From positions 62,001 to 126,000 of the forward strand of contig QFPM01000008.1 of NCBI GenBank assembly GCA_003248655.1: a DNA stretch of 64,000 nucleotides, read 5' to 3'. The translations under genes and the position numbers were made by a program. The number at the start of each line of letters is the position of its first letter. Position 1 is the stretch's first letter. The notes below the pieces were generated by a model. The model did no database searches. It saw nothing but the letters and a program-made list of their open reading frames with translations, and was not told where the DNA came from. Of the stretch, positions 17,823 to 24,505 are shown piece after piece. The stretch comes from Microbacterium sp. (GTDB taxonomy: Bacteria; Actinomycetota; Actinomycetes; Actinomycetales; Microbacteriaceae).

Positions 17823-18155
17823 GCCCGCTCGTGCCCCCTCATGCCTGCTCGTGCCCCCTCATGCCCCGCTCGTGCCCCCTCATGCCCGCTCATGCCCAAC
17901 TCGGGGTCGCCATGTGCGGGATGCCCACGCCCCAACCCACCACAAGCGACCCCAAGTTGGGACAGGCCCGCCCCGCATCCAACTCGGGGTCGCCACGTGC
18001 GGGATGCCCGCGCCCCAACCCACCACAAGCGACCCCAAGTTGGGCAGGCTCAGGCACCCGACGCGGCCACGCGCACCCCGCATCCAACTCGGGGTCGCCA
18101 TGTGCGGGATGCCCACGCCCCAACCCACCACAAGCGACCCCAAGTTGAGACGGCC
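17823..18155. repeat. Family B palindromic repeat cluster (three copies, intergenic)
   Basis: This 333-bp space between moeA and modC holds no gene. Three 66-67 bp units occur at 17895-17961, 17979-18044 and 18084-18149. Each begins CCAACTCGGGGTCGCCA, continues with a GTGCGGGATGCCC stretch and closes with AAGCGACCCCAAGTTGGG, so the outer 15 bp are near-perfect inverted arms. A fourth related unit lies at 21012-21079. A degenerate tract of GCCCCCTCATGCCCGCTC near 17823-17894 precedes them. Spacing and palindromy point to a miniature repeat; moeA promoter function must lie in the remaining few bases. Confidence 0.85.
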
Positions 18156-18878
18156 TCAGGCACCCGAGTCGGCCACCATGCGCCCGGCGCGCATCGCGAG
18201 CGTGCGGGTGGCGAGGTGCGCGGCGTCGTCGGGGTCGTGACTCACGATCACGGCCGTGCGGCCGACGAGCACGCGCGCGAGCAGCTCGCGCAGCGGGGAG
18301 ATGCTGTCGGCATCCACCGCCGTGAACGGCTCATCGAGCAACAGGATGCGGGGGTCCGCCGCGAGCGCGCGGGCGAGGGCGACGCGCTGGGCCTGTCCTC
18401 CCGAGAGGGTCGTCGCGCGGCGGTCGGCGAGGCCGTCCGCGCCGACCTCGGCGAGCCACCGGTCGGCGGTCTCGCGGGCGTCGCGGCGCGCGATCCCGTG
18501 GCTGCGCGGCCCGAACGCCACGTTGTCGCGCGCGCTCAGGTGCGGAAACAGCAGCACCCGCTGGCTCATCAGCACGATCCCGCGGCGGTGCGGCGGCACC
18601 CACACGCGGCGAGCACGGAGACCTCGCCCAGAGCTTTCCGCGTCGCTGGCCCCGCGGTCGGCGCTCCCCGCATCGCCGGCCCCACGCCCGTCGTCGTGCA
18701 GGACGTCGTCGCCGATGCGGAGCTCCCCGGCATCCGGCACGAGCAGCCCCGCGAGCACCGCGAGCACCGTCGACTTTCCCGACCCGTTCGGGCCCGTGAT
18801 CGCGGTCGTCTGGCCCTCGGCGAGGGTGAGGTCGACATCGAGTCCGCGCTCGTCGACCCGCGCACGCAGCCGGATCAC
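18156..18878 (-). CDS. modC: Molybdate ABC transporter ATP-binding protein
   Basis: The ATPase (240 residues) carries Walker A GPNGSGKST (about 30-38), the Q-loop region, signature LSGGQAQRVALARAL, Walker B RILLLDEPF and the switch His in VIVSHD. It is shorter than classic ModC (about 350) because the C-terminal TOBE/Mop domain is missing; a separate TOBE protein is encoded in the same operon. A low-complexity Gly/Asp/Ser-Ala insertion (about 66-88) sits between Walker A and the Q-loop. GTG at 18878 overlaps the modB stop by 4 bp. Molybdate rather than sulphate follows from modA and the cofactor genes next door. Confidence 0.88.
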   Translation of the reverse strand: MIRLRARVDERGLDVDLTLAEGQTTAITGPNGSGKSTVLAVLAGLLVPDAGELRIGDDVLHDDGRGAGDAGSADRGASDAESSGRGLRARRVWVPPHRRGIVLMSQRVLLFPHLSARDNVAFGPRSHGIARRDARETADRWLAEVGADGLADRRATTLSGGQAQRVALARALAADPRILLLDEPFTAVDADSISPLRELLARVLVGRTAVIVSHDPDDAAHLATRTLAMRAGRMVADSGA

Positions 18879-19678
18879 AGCTGCTCCCGCCGCAGGGCGC
18901 CCGGCCGATACGCGAGGGCGACGCCGACGAACGCGATCACGATGAGGACGAGCGCGAGGGCGACCGCGGCATCCGAGTCGCTCTCGCGCGTGAGGTAGAT
19001 CTGCAGCGGCAGCGTGCGGGTGACGCCCTGCAGACTGCCCGCGAACGCGAGCGTCGCGCCGAACTCGCCGAGGCTGCGCGCGAACGCCATGACGGCGCCC
19101 GACACCAGACCGGGGACCATCAGCGGCAGCGTCACGCGTGCGAGCACCCGCGTCGGCGACGCCCCGAGGGTCGCCGCGATCGCCTCGAACCGCTCCCCCG
19201 CGCTGCGCGCCGACCCCTCGATGCCGAGCACGACGAACGGCAACGCGACGAACGTCTGCGCCATCACGACGGCGAGCGTCGTGAACGGGATCTGGATGCC
19301 GGCGACCTCGAGCGCCTGCCCGATGAGCCCGCGGCGGCCGAACGCGTACAGCAGCGCGATGCCGCCGATGACGGGCGGCATGACGAGCGGCACGAGCACG
19401 AGCGCGCGCACGACGCTCTGCCCGCGGAATCGCGTGCGGGCGAGGACGAGCCCCAGCGGGATGCCGAGCACGAGACAGATCGCGGTGCTCGCGAGCGCGG
19501 TGCGCAGGCTCAGAACCAGCGCGTCGCGCGAGCTCTCCTGCGCGAGCAGCGACCACAGCTGCGTCGGATCGGCCCGCAGGATCAGCGCCGCCAGCGGCAC
19601 CACCACGAACAGCGCGGCGAGCACCGCCGGCACGTACAGCCAGCGCGGGAGCGCGGTCGGGCGGCGGGGTCGCGTCAC
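18875..19678 (-). CDS. modB: Molybdate ABC transporter permease
   Basis: This 267-residue inner-membrane permease has about six transmembrane segments and the EAA-type coupling loop EAIAATLGASPTRVLARVTL (about 170-190), which docks on ModC. LGEFGATLAFAGS near the C-terminus is typical of ModB/CysT. The GTG start at 19678 lies in a short tandem tract (GTGACCCGCCC repeated), so a neighbouring in-frame GTG may be the true start. It lies 35 bp after modA. Confidence 0.9.
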   Translation of the reverse strand: MTRPRRPTALPRWLYVPAVLAALFVVVPLAALILRADPTQLWSLLAQESSRDALVLSLRTALASTAICLVLGIPLGLVLARTRFRGQSVVRALVLVPLVMPPVIGGIALLYAFGRRGLIGQALEVAGIQIPFTTLAVVMAQTFVALPFVVLGIEGSARSAGERFEAIAATLGASPTRVLARVTLPLMVPGLVSGAVMAFARSLGEFGATLAFAGSLQGVTRTLPLQIYLTRESDSDAAVALALVLIVIAFVGVALAYRPGALRREQL

Positions 19679-19713
19679 GGGCGGGTCACGGGCGGGTCGT
19701 CACGGGCGGTCGG

Positions 19714-20505
19714 TCACGGCGCGGGCCGGAACCCGGCGGCCGTCAGCACCTTCTGCCCCGTCGCACTCAGGATGAACTCGACGAACTCGGCCGCGAGATC
19801 CGCTTGCGGCGCGGCCTTCAGCGCGACGATCGGGTAGTCGTTGACGGCCTGATCGGCTTCGGGGAACGGGATGCCGTCGACGGCATCCCCCGCCGACAGC
19901 ACGTCGGTGGCGTAGACGAGTCCGGCATCCGCCTCGCCCGAGGTGACCTTGCCGAGCACGTCGGTGACGGCGTTCTCTTCGCTGACGGGCGTGAGCGTGA
20001 CGCCCGTCGCGGCCTCGACCTTCTGCGTCGCGGCGCCGCACGGGACCTCGGGCGCGCACACGACCAGTCGCACGTCGGCGCCCGCGAGGTCGGCGAAGCT
20101 CTGGATGCCGGCGGGGTTGCCCGGGGGCGTCGCGATCTCGAGGACGTTCGACACGAACACCTGCGGGTCTTCGGCGAGGCCGGCATCCACGACGGTCTTC
20201 ATGGTCGTGAGGTTCGCGGCGGCGAAGACGTCGGCCGGCGCGCCCTCGGTCAACTGCGCGGCAAGGCCGGACGAGCCGTCGAAGACGAGGCTCACCGTCA
20301 CGCCGGGGTGATCGGCCTCGAACTGCGCGGCGAGGTCGGTGAACGTCTGCGTCAGCGAGGCCGCGGCGAACACCGTGAGCGTGCGGGGGGCTGCCTCGGT
20401 CTCGGATGCCATGGGCTCGGGAGCGGGCTGCGCGGCGCACCCGGCGAGGGCGAGAGCCGCCGCGGCGGCGACGGCAGCGGTGACGATGCGGGTGAGGTTC
20501 TTCAC
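19714..20505 (-). CDS. modA: Molybdate-binding lipoprotein
   Basis: The 263-residue substrate-binding protein captures molybdate outside the membrane. A lipoprotein signal runs over residues 1-23: Lys/Arg at 2 and 6, an Ala-rich core, and lipobox LALAGC with Cys23. The mature part starts with TVFAAASLTQTFTDLAAQFE and includes FDGSSGLAAQL and GAPADVFAAAN, the oxyanion-binding ModA/WtpA motifs. GTG at 20505 overlaps the regulator gene by 4 bp. Confidence 0.92.
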   Translation of the reverse strand: MKNLTRIVTAAVAAAAALALAGCAAQPAPEPMASETEAAPRTLTVFAAASLTQTFTDLAAQFEADHPGVTVSLVFDGSSGLAAQLTEGAPADVFAAANLTTMKTVVDAGLAEDPQVFVSNVLEIATPPGNPAGIQSFADLAGADVRLVVCAPEVPCGAATQKVEAATGVTLTPVSEENAVTDVLGKVTSGEADAGLVYATDVLSAGDAVDGIPFPEADQAVNDYPIVALKAAPQADLAAEFVEFILSATGQKVLTAAGFRPAP

Positions 20506-20909
20506 GGGGTGGCGCCTTTCGGGGTTTCGACGATGACGGTCGTGGCCTTCACAACGGCGACCGCGACGTCGCCGAGGGTGAGGCCGAGTTCGTGCACGGC
20601 CTCGGTGCTCATGAGTGACACGACCCGGAACGGGCCGCACTGCAGTTCGACCTGCGACATGACGGTGTCGCTCGTGATGCCGGTGACGAGTCCGACGAAG
20701 CGGTTGCGCGCCGACCGCGCGACCTGCGACGGGTCGGCCGCCTGGGTCGCGTTCTGGCGGGCCAGGAGCGCGAGCTCGAGCCCATCGACGACCTGGCGCC
20801 CCGCCTCGTCGCGCTCGGAGCTCAGGCGCCCGGCGTCGATCCACCGGCGGACGGTGTCGTCGCTCACGCCGAGATAGTCGGCGGCATCCTTGATCCGCAA
20901 TTGCGTCAT
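20502..20909 (-). CDS. Helix-turn-helix TOBE (Mop) molybdate-responsive regulator
   Basis: This small protein (135 residues) pairs an excisionase/MerR-like helix-turn-helix (about 4-32, LRIKDAADYLGVSDDTVRRW) with a TOBE/Mop molybdate-binding domain (about 66-130, containing NRFVGLVTGI and ALSTEAV-like and LGLTLGDVAVAVVKAT stretches). It has the domain plan of the short actinobacterial molybdate regulators, distinct from the long ModE. As first gene of the modABC operon it likely senses molybdate and represses its own operon. It may also substitute for the TOBE domain absent from ModC. The first idea is favoured by the HTH. Confidence 0.8.
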   Translation of the reverse strand: MTQLRIKDAADYLGVSDDTVRRWIDAGRLSSERDEAGRQVVDGLELALLARQNATQAADPSQVARSARNRFVGLVTGITSDTVMSQVELQCGPFRVVSLMSTEAVHELGLTLGDVAVAVVKATTVIVETPKGATP

Positions 20910-20938
20910 GAGGGGATGATATCTCCGCGTTTGCGGAT
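20893..20938. promoter_or_regulatory. Candidate operator of the molybdate operon
   Basis: Just upstream of the regulator start (20909) lies TCCGC-GTTT-GCGGA (20924-20937). The outer words ATCCGCAA (20893-20900, inside the first codons) and TTGCGGAT (20931-20938) are also exact inverted copies. The arrangement suits a dimeric HTH regulator acting on its own promoter. It is a pattern-based call without a known consensus. Confidence 0.4.
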
Positions 20939-20990
20939 GCCTTGCACGCGGCCCTCCGCACCCACGGTCGTCGAGTGGCTGCCCAACTCG

Positions 20991-21079
20991 GGGGCGCCAG
21001 GGCCACCCCGCTCCCAACTCGGGGACGCCAAGTGTGGGATCCCCGCCCCCGAACCCACCACACGCGACCCCGAGTTGGG
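20991..21079. repeat. Family B palindromic repeat, one full and one partial copy
   Basis: A full unit at 21012-21079 starts CCCAACTCGGGGACGCC and ends GCGACCCCGAGTTGGG. A partial left arm (GCCCAACTCGGGGGCGCC) stands at 20991-21008. It matches the three units at 17895-18149 in plan and arms. It lies in the divergent space between the mod operon and moaA, which otherwise shows no gene (20910-21183). Confidence 0.8.
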
Positions 21080-21183
21080 CAGAGACGGCCGCGGGGCCGG
21101 CAGCCAGCACGCGCCGCGCGTACGCCAGGCAACCATCCCCTCACACGCACACCCCCGAAACACGAGGCTGTTACCGTGGCCGG

Positions 21184-22266
21184 ATGACGATCGTGCTGGG
21201 GATGCCGGGCATCCGGCCCCTCGTCGATCGCGCCGCACGGCCCGATGTTTCCGGCCTCGTCGACCGCTTCGGACGCGTCGCGACCGACCTGCGCGTCTCG
21301 CTGACCGACCGCTGCAACCTGCGCTGCACCTATTGCATGCCCGAAGACGGGCTGCCGTGGACGCCCGCCGACGACCTGCCGAGCGCCGGCGAGATCGTGC
21401 GACTCGTCGGCATCGCGGTGCGCGAGCTGGGGGTCACCTCGGTGCGGTTCACGGGCGGCGAGCCGCTACTGCGCCCCGACCTCGTCGAGATCGTGGCGCG
21501 CACGGCGGCGCTCGATCCGCGCCCCGAGATCGCCCTCACGACGAACGCGATCGGGCTCGAGCATCGCGCCGCAGCGCTGCGCGGTGCCGGCCTCGACCGC
21601 CTCAACGTCTCGCTCGACACCGTCGACCACGACGCGTTCGCCCGGCTGACCCGGCGGCCGCTGCTCGGTCGCGCGCTCGCGGGGATCGACGGCGCCGTCG
21701 CAGCCGGTTTCGGCCCGATCAAGATCAACGCCGTCCTCATGCCCGACGTGCCCGTCGACCCCGCGGAGCTGCTCGCGTGGGCGCTCGAGCGCGGCCACGA
21801 GCTGCGTTTCATCGAGCAGATGCCGCTGGATGCCGACCGCTCCTGGCGTCGCGACCGGCTGGTGACGGCCGCCGGCATCCGCGCTCGCCTGTCGGAGCGC
21901 TTCGCGCTCATGCCCGACGACCGCCCCCGCGACGGCGCCCCCGCCGAACGCTGGCGCGTGCACCCGCTCGGCGCGGCCGCCACCGACCCCACCACGGCGC
22001 TCGGCACCGTCGGGATCATCGCCTCGGTCACCGAGCCCTTCTGCGGGGATTGCCGCCGCACACGCCTGACCGCTCAGGGCACCGTCCGCTCGTGCCTGTT
22101 CTCGCATGACGAGACGCCGCTGCTGCCCGCGCTGCGGGCCGGAGCGTCGGATGCCGAGCTCGCGGGCCTGTGGCGTGGCGCAATGTGGGCCAAGCCCCAG
22201 GGTCACGGCATCGACGGGGCCCTGTTTACCCCGCCCGCCCGCAGCATGAGCGAGATCGGCGGGTGA
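21184..22266 (+). CDS. moaA: GTP 3',8-cyclase (radical SAM)
   Basis: MoaA starts molybdenum-cofactor synthesis by converting GTP to 3',8-cyclo-GTP. The 360-residue chain has the N-terminal radical SAM cluster DRCNLRCTYCMPEDG (CX3CX2C, about 42-49), the SAM-binding FTGGEPLL, and the second cluster at the C-terminus in PFCGDCRRTRLTAQG with a later RSCLF Cys. It ends GG as required in MoaA. The stop overlaps a possible GTG of moaD by 4 bp. Confidence 0.96.
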   Translation: MTIVLGMPGIRPLVDRAARPDVSGLVDRFGRVATDLRVSLTDRCNLRCTYCMPEDGLPWTPADDLPSAGEIVRLVGIAVRELGVTSVRFTGGEPLLRPDLVEIVARTAALDPRPEIALTTNAIGLEHRAAALRGAGLDRLNVSLDTVDHDAFARLTRRPLLGRALAGIDGAVAAGFGPIKINAVLMPDVPVDPAELLAWALERGHELRFIEQMPLDADRSWRRDRLVTAAGIRARLSERFALMPDDRPRDGAPAERWRVHPLGAAATDPTTALGTVGIIASVTEPFCGDCRRTRLTAQGTVRSCLFSHDETPLLPALRAGASDAELAGLWRGAMWAKPQGHGIDGALFTPPARSMSEIGG

Positions 22267-22292
22267 ACGCGGTGCCTGCGACGACCCCGCCG

Positions 22293-22375
22293 TTCATAAC
22301 TCCAGAGAATCCGCGGCTCGGCGCGCCACAGGGCCCGGAATCGACACCCGCGGACAGAATCTCCGGAGTTATGAA
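22293..22375. repeat. Imperfect palindrome, family C, overlapping the moaD start
   Basis: Arms TTCATAACTCCAGAGAATCC (from 22293) and GAATCTCCGGAGTTATGAA (ending 22375) form a long imperfect inverted repeat with a roughly 30-bp centre. The right arm contains the ATG proposed for moaD (22371). The motif TAACTCC ... GAATCTnCGGAGTTA is shared with the element at 27002-27087, which is unrelated in context, so it is an interspersed family rather than a moaD control site. Confidence 0.75.
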
Positions 22376-22691
22376 CACACGCCCCGACACCCAGGCCACC
22401 GGGGCGGCCGCGCGAACCCTCGCCGCGCCGACCCCCGCCGCGCCGATCACAGTGCGCCTGTTCGCCGCGGCGAAGGCCGCGGTCGGGGCGCCCGAGGTGG
22501 CGCTTCCGTCCTCCGGCACGATCGCCGAGGCGCTAGCGGCGGTCGGCGCGACCGCGATCGACTCCCCGGCGGCAGAGCGCGTGTTCGCGCGGTGCACCTT
22601 CCTCGTCGACGGCGTCGCCGCGACGGATCTCGCGACGCCGTTGCGCCCGGGCGCAACACTCGACGTGTTGCCGCCGTTCGCGGGAGGGTGA
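22371..22691 (+). CDS. moaD: Molybdopterin synthase sulphur-carrier subunit
   Basis: This ubiquitin-fold protein supplies thiocarboxylate sulphur to MoaE and ends in the essential Gly-Gly (PPFAGG). From the ATG at 22371 it has 106 residues, the last about 82 forming the beta-grasp (ITVRLFAAAKAAVGAPEVAL onward). An in-frame GTG at 22263 overlaps the moaA stop by 4 bp and would add 36 residues translated from the palindromic element; operon habit favours it, protein similarity favours 22371. MoeB nearby would adenylate its C-terminus. Confidence 0.85.
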   Translation: MNTRPDTQATGAAARTLAAPTPAAPITVRLFAAAKAAVGAPEVALPSSGTIAEALAAVGATAIDSPAAERVFARCTFLVDGVAATDLATPLRPGATLDVLPPFAGG

Positions 22692-22744
22692 CCGGGTTGC
22701 GGCTCGGCCGCTGACATAGGCGGCGCCCCGCACTCTGGCCGCTG

Positions 22745-22912
22745 GCACGGATCGCGGCCTCGCGCCACGTCACCCGCGCCGGATCGCTCCGCCCCGCGTC
22801 ATCCGCCGAGCGCGCCGCGCCGGGTCACCCGCGCCGGATCGCCTCGCGCCGGGTCACCCCCCGAGCGCGCCGCGCAGGATCACCCCCGCCGGATCGCCAC
22901 CTCGCGCCACGT
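22745..22912. repeat. Decayed tandem copies of the moeB 3' end
   Basis: The 3' end of moeB encodes TWREVAIRRG (minus strand, about 22880-22912). Two further decayed copies follow downstream: about 22825-22858 reads VTRREAIRRG and about 22747-22773 reads TWREAAIR in the same strand sense. The gene end was evidently duplicated twice. No separate gene is supported in 22692-22879. Confidence 0.6.
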
Positions 22913-23665
22913 CTGGTCGAGGGCGTCGAGCACGAGTATCCGCCCGCGCAGCGGCCGGCCCGCACCGACGATGAGTTTGATCGTCTCCATCGCCATGACC
23001 GACCCCACCGCACCGCACACTGGGCCGAGCACGCCCGCGACCCGGCATGTGCCGCCCGGGTCGTCCACGGGAAGCACCGGGTAGAGATCGTCGAACCCGA
23101 CGCCGCCCCGGTCGAAGACCCCGACCTGGCCGTCGAGTCCGATCGCCGATCCCCACACCAGCGGGATGCCGTGGGCCGCCGCCGCACCCGCCACAATCGC
23201 CTGCGTCGCGAAGGTGTCCGACCCATCGACGATGACGTCCCAGCCGGCGAGCAAGCGCTCGGCGGATGCCAGGTCGATCCGCTCCGCGATCGGAACCACC
23301 CGCACGAACGGGTTGAGCGCGGCAAGCGCGCGGGCCGCCGACTCAACCTTCGGCGAACCCTCCGGCGAACCCGCATGGATCGTCTGCCGGTGCAGATTCG
23401 ACACGGTGACGACGTCGTCGTCGACGATGCCGATCGTGCCGACCCCCGCCCCCGCGAGGGCGGTCAGCACGGGCGAGCCGAGCCCCCCGGCCCCGACGAC
23501 GAGCACACGCGCGGCGCCCAGGCGCCGCTGCCCGACCTCCCCGATCTCGGGCAACGCAAGCTGGCGCGCGTACCGCGCGCGCTCCTCGGGCGTGAGCGGC
23601 GGCCCCGGCTCGACGAGGGGCGCCGCGGTGTCACGATCGATCGGAAGAGTCATGTCGGCATCCAT
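22880..23665 (-). CDS. moeB: MoeB/ThiF-type adenylyltransferase for MoaD
   Basis: This 261-residue E1-like enzyme adenylates the C-terminal Gly of the sulphur carrier. Visible features are RYARQLALPEIGEVGQRRL (about 30-48), the nucleotide loop VGAGGLGSPVLTALAGAG, the catalytic Asp in VDDDVVTVSNLHRQ, and VDGSDTFATQ. No C-terminal rhodanese domain is present, so sulphur must come from another donor. The CxxC pairs of the MoeB zinc site are also not seen, as in several short actinobacterial forms. The start at 23665 sits 3-4 nt after GAGGAGG; the ATG at 23653 is an alternative. ThiF activity cannot be excluded. Confidence 0.85.
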   Translation of the reverse strand: MDADMTLPIDRDTAAPLVEPGPPLTPEERARYARQLALPEIGEVGQRRLGAARVLVVGAGGLGSPVLTALAGAGVGTIGIVDDDVVTVSNLHRQTIHAGSPEGSPKVESAARALAALNPFVRVVPIAERIDLASAERLLAGWDVIVDGSDTFATQAIVAGAAAAHGIPLVWGSAIGLDGQVGVFDRGGVGFDDLYPVLPVDDPGGTCRVAGVLGPVCGAVGSVMAMETIKLIVGAGRPLRGRILVLDALDQTWREVAIRRG

Positions 23666-23725
23666 TGTCCTCCTCGACCCCCCGCGGGTGTCGGACCCCG
23701 CTTCTACGCTGAGAGGACGCCTCTT

Positions 23726-24376
23726 TTGCTTCTCTCGTTGGGCGTCGGCGCCGTTCCTGACTTCGTCGATCGCCACACCGATCGCGGCGACGGTCCCGTT
23801 CGCGTCGGATATCTCGACGACGCTGCCCGCCCGTACGGCGATGCGCCGTTTATCACGGCCGAGCGCGAGCGGGTCGCCGCGCTCGGGTTCCCCGTGACGA
23901 CCCTCACGGCGGGGGCGTTCGACGATGCGGACTCGTTCGCTGCCGCGCTCGACGACGTCGATGTGCTGTACGTCGCCGGGGGCAACACCTTCGCTCTCCT
24001 CGCGGCCCTGCGGCGGCACGGCGCCGATGCGATCGTGGTCGCGCGCGTGCGCGCCGGGCTTCCCTACATCGGCTCCAGCGCGGGGTCGATCATCGCCGGC
24101 CCCAGCGTCGAGCCGGCGGAGCCGATGGACGATCCGGGCGAAGCACCCGACCTCGTCGGCCGCGAGGGTCTCGCGCTCGTCGACACGGTCGTGATCCCGC
24201 ATGCCGACGGCGCGCTACCGCCCTATCCGCCGGCGCTGATCGCCGGCATCCGCGAGACGTACGGTGGCCGCTACCCGCTCACCTTCCTGAACGACGATCA
24301 GGCGCTGCTCATCGACGACGGGCCACCGCGGGTGATCGCGTCTGCCGGAGCACCGGGCATCCGCGGACCCTCTTGA
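23726..24376 (+). CDS. Peptidase E-like (S51) class I glutamine amidotransferase-fold protein
   Basis: This 216-residue protein matches dipeptidase E (aspartyl dipeptidase). LLLSLGVGAVPDFV opens the fold, VLYVAGGNTFALLAALRRHG is the family glycine-rich loop, and YIGSSAGSIIAGPS (about 116-129) carries the nucleophilic Ser; a His follows in VVIPHADG. The start is judged to be the TTG at 23726, because family members begin at this strand and GAGAGG lies about 9 nt upstream. The alternative upstream codons run into moeB sequence. It is divergent from moeB with only 60 bp between. Confidence 0.75.
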   Translation: MLLSLGVGAVPDFVDRHTDRGDGPVRVGYLDDAARPYGDAPFITAERERVAALGFPVTTLTAGAFDDADSFAAALDDVDVLYVAGGNTFALLAALRRHGADAIVVARVRAGLPYIGSSAGSIIAGPSVEPAEPMDDPGEAPDLVGREGLALVDTVVIPHADGALPPYPPALIAGIRETYGGRYPLTFLNDDQALLIDDGPPRVIASAGAPGIRGPS

Positions 24377-24400
24377 GTCTCCCGTCTCAGGAATGCCCGT

Positions 24401-24486
24401 CGCGCTGCCCAAAACTGCTCGCGCTATCGAACGTTCATGCGCGCGAGCAGCTTTCGACCGCGCGAACGGCCATTCGCCGTGCGCGC
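24401..24486. repeat. Family F palindromic repeat
   Basis: The sequence GCGCTGCCCAAAACTGCTC, GCGCTATCGAACGTTCATG and a run of inverted GAGCAG...CTGCTC and GCGCG words form nested stems between the peptidase E-like gene and the convergent ATPase gene. Related units occur at 35663-35730 and 36759-36825, all built from GCGCT(A/G)TCGAA and TTCGGCAGCGC words. It may serve as a bidirectional terminator. Confidence 0.6.
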
Positions 24487-24505
24487 GACACGCCAAGCCC
24501 CGGGC

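Noticed and set aside
17895..18149. Possible CRISPR array of three 66-bp repeats
   Set aside because: Units are palindromic along their length with only 17- and 39-bp gaps of different size, and no cas gene is near; spacer-like uniformity is absent.
16032..18998. Long plus-strand open frame of 988 codons
   Set aside because: It spans moaC, moeA, an intergenic repeat cluster and modC on the opposite strand, so it is not a gene.
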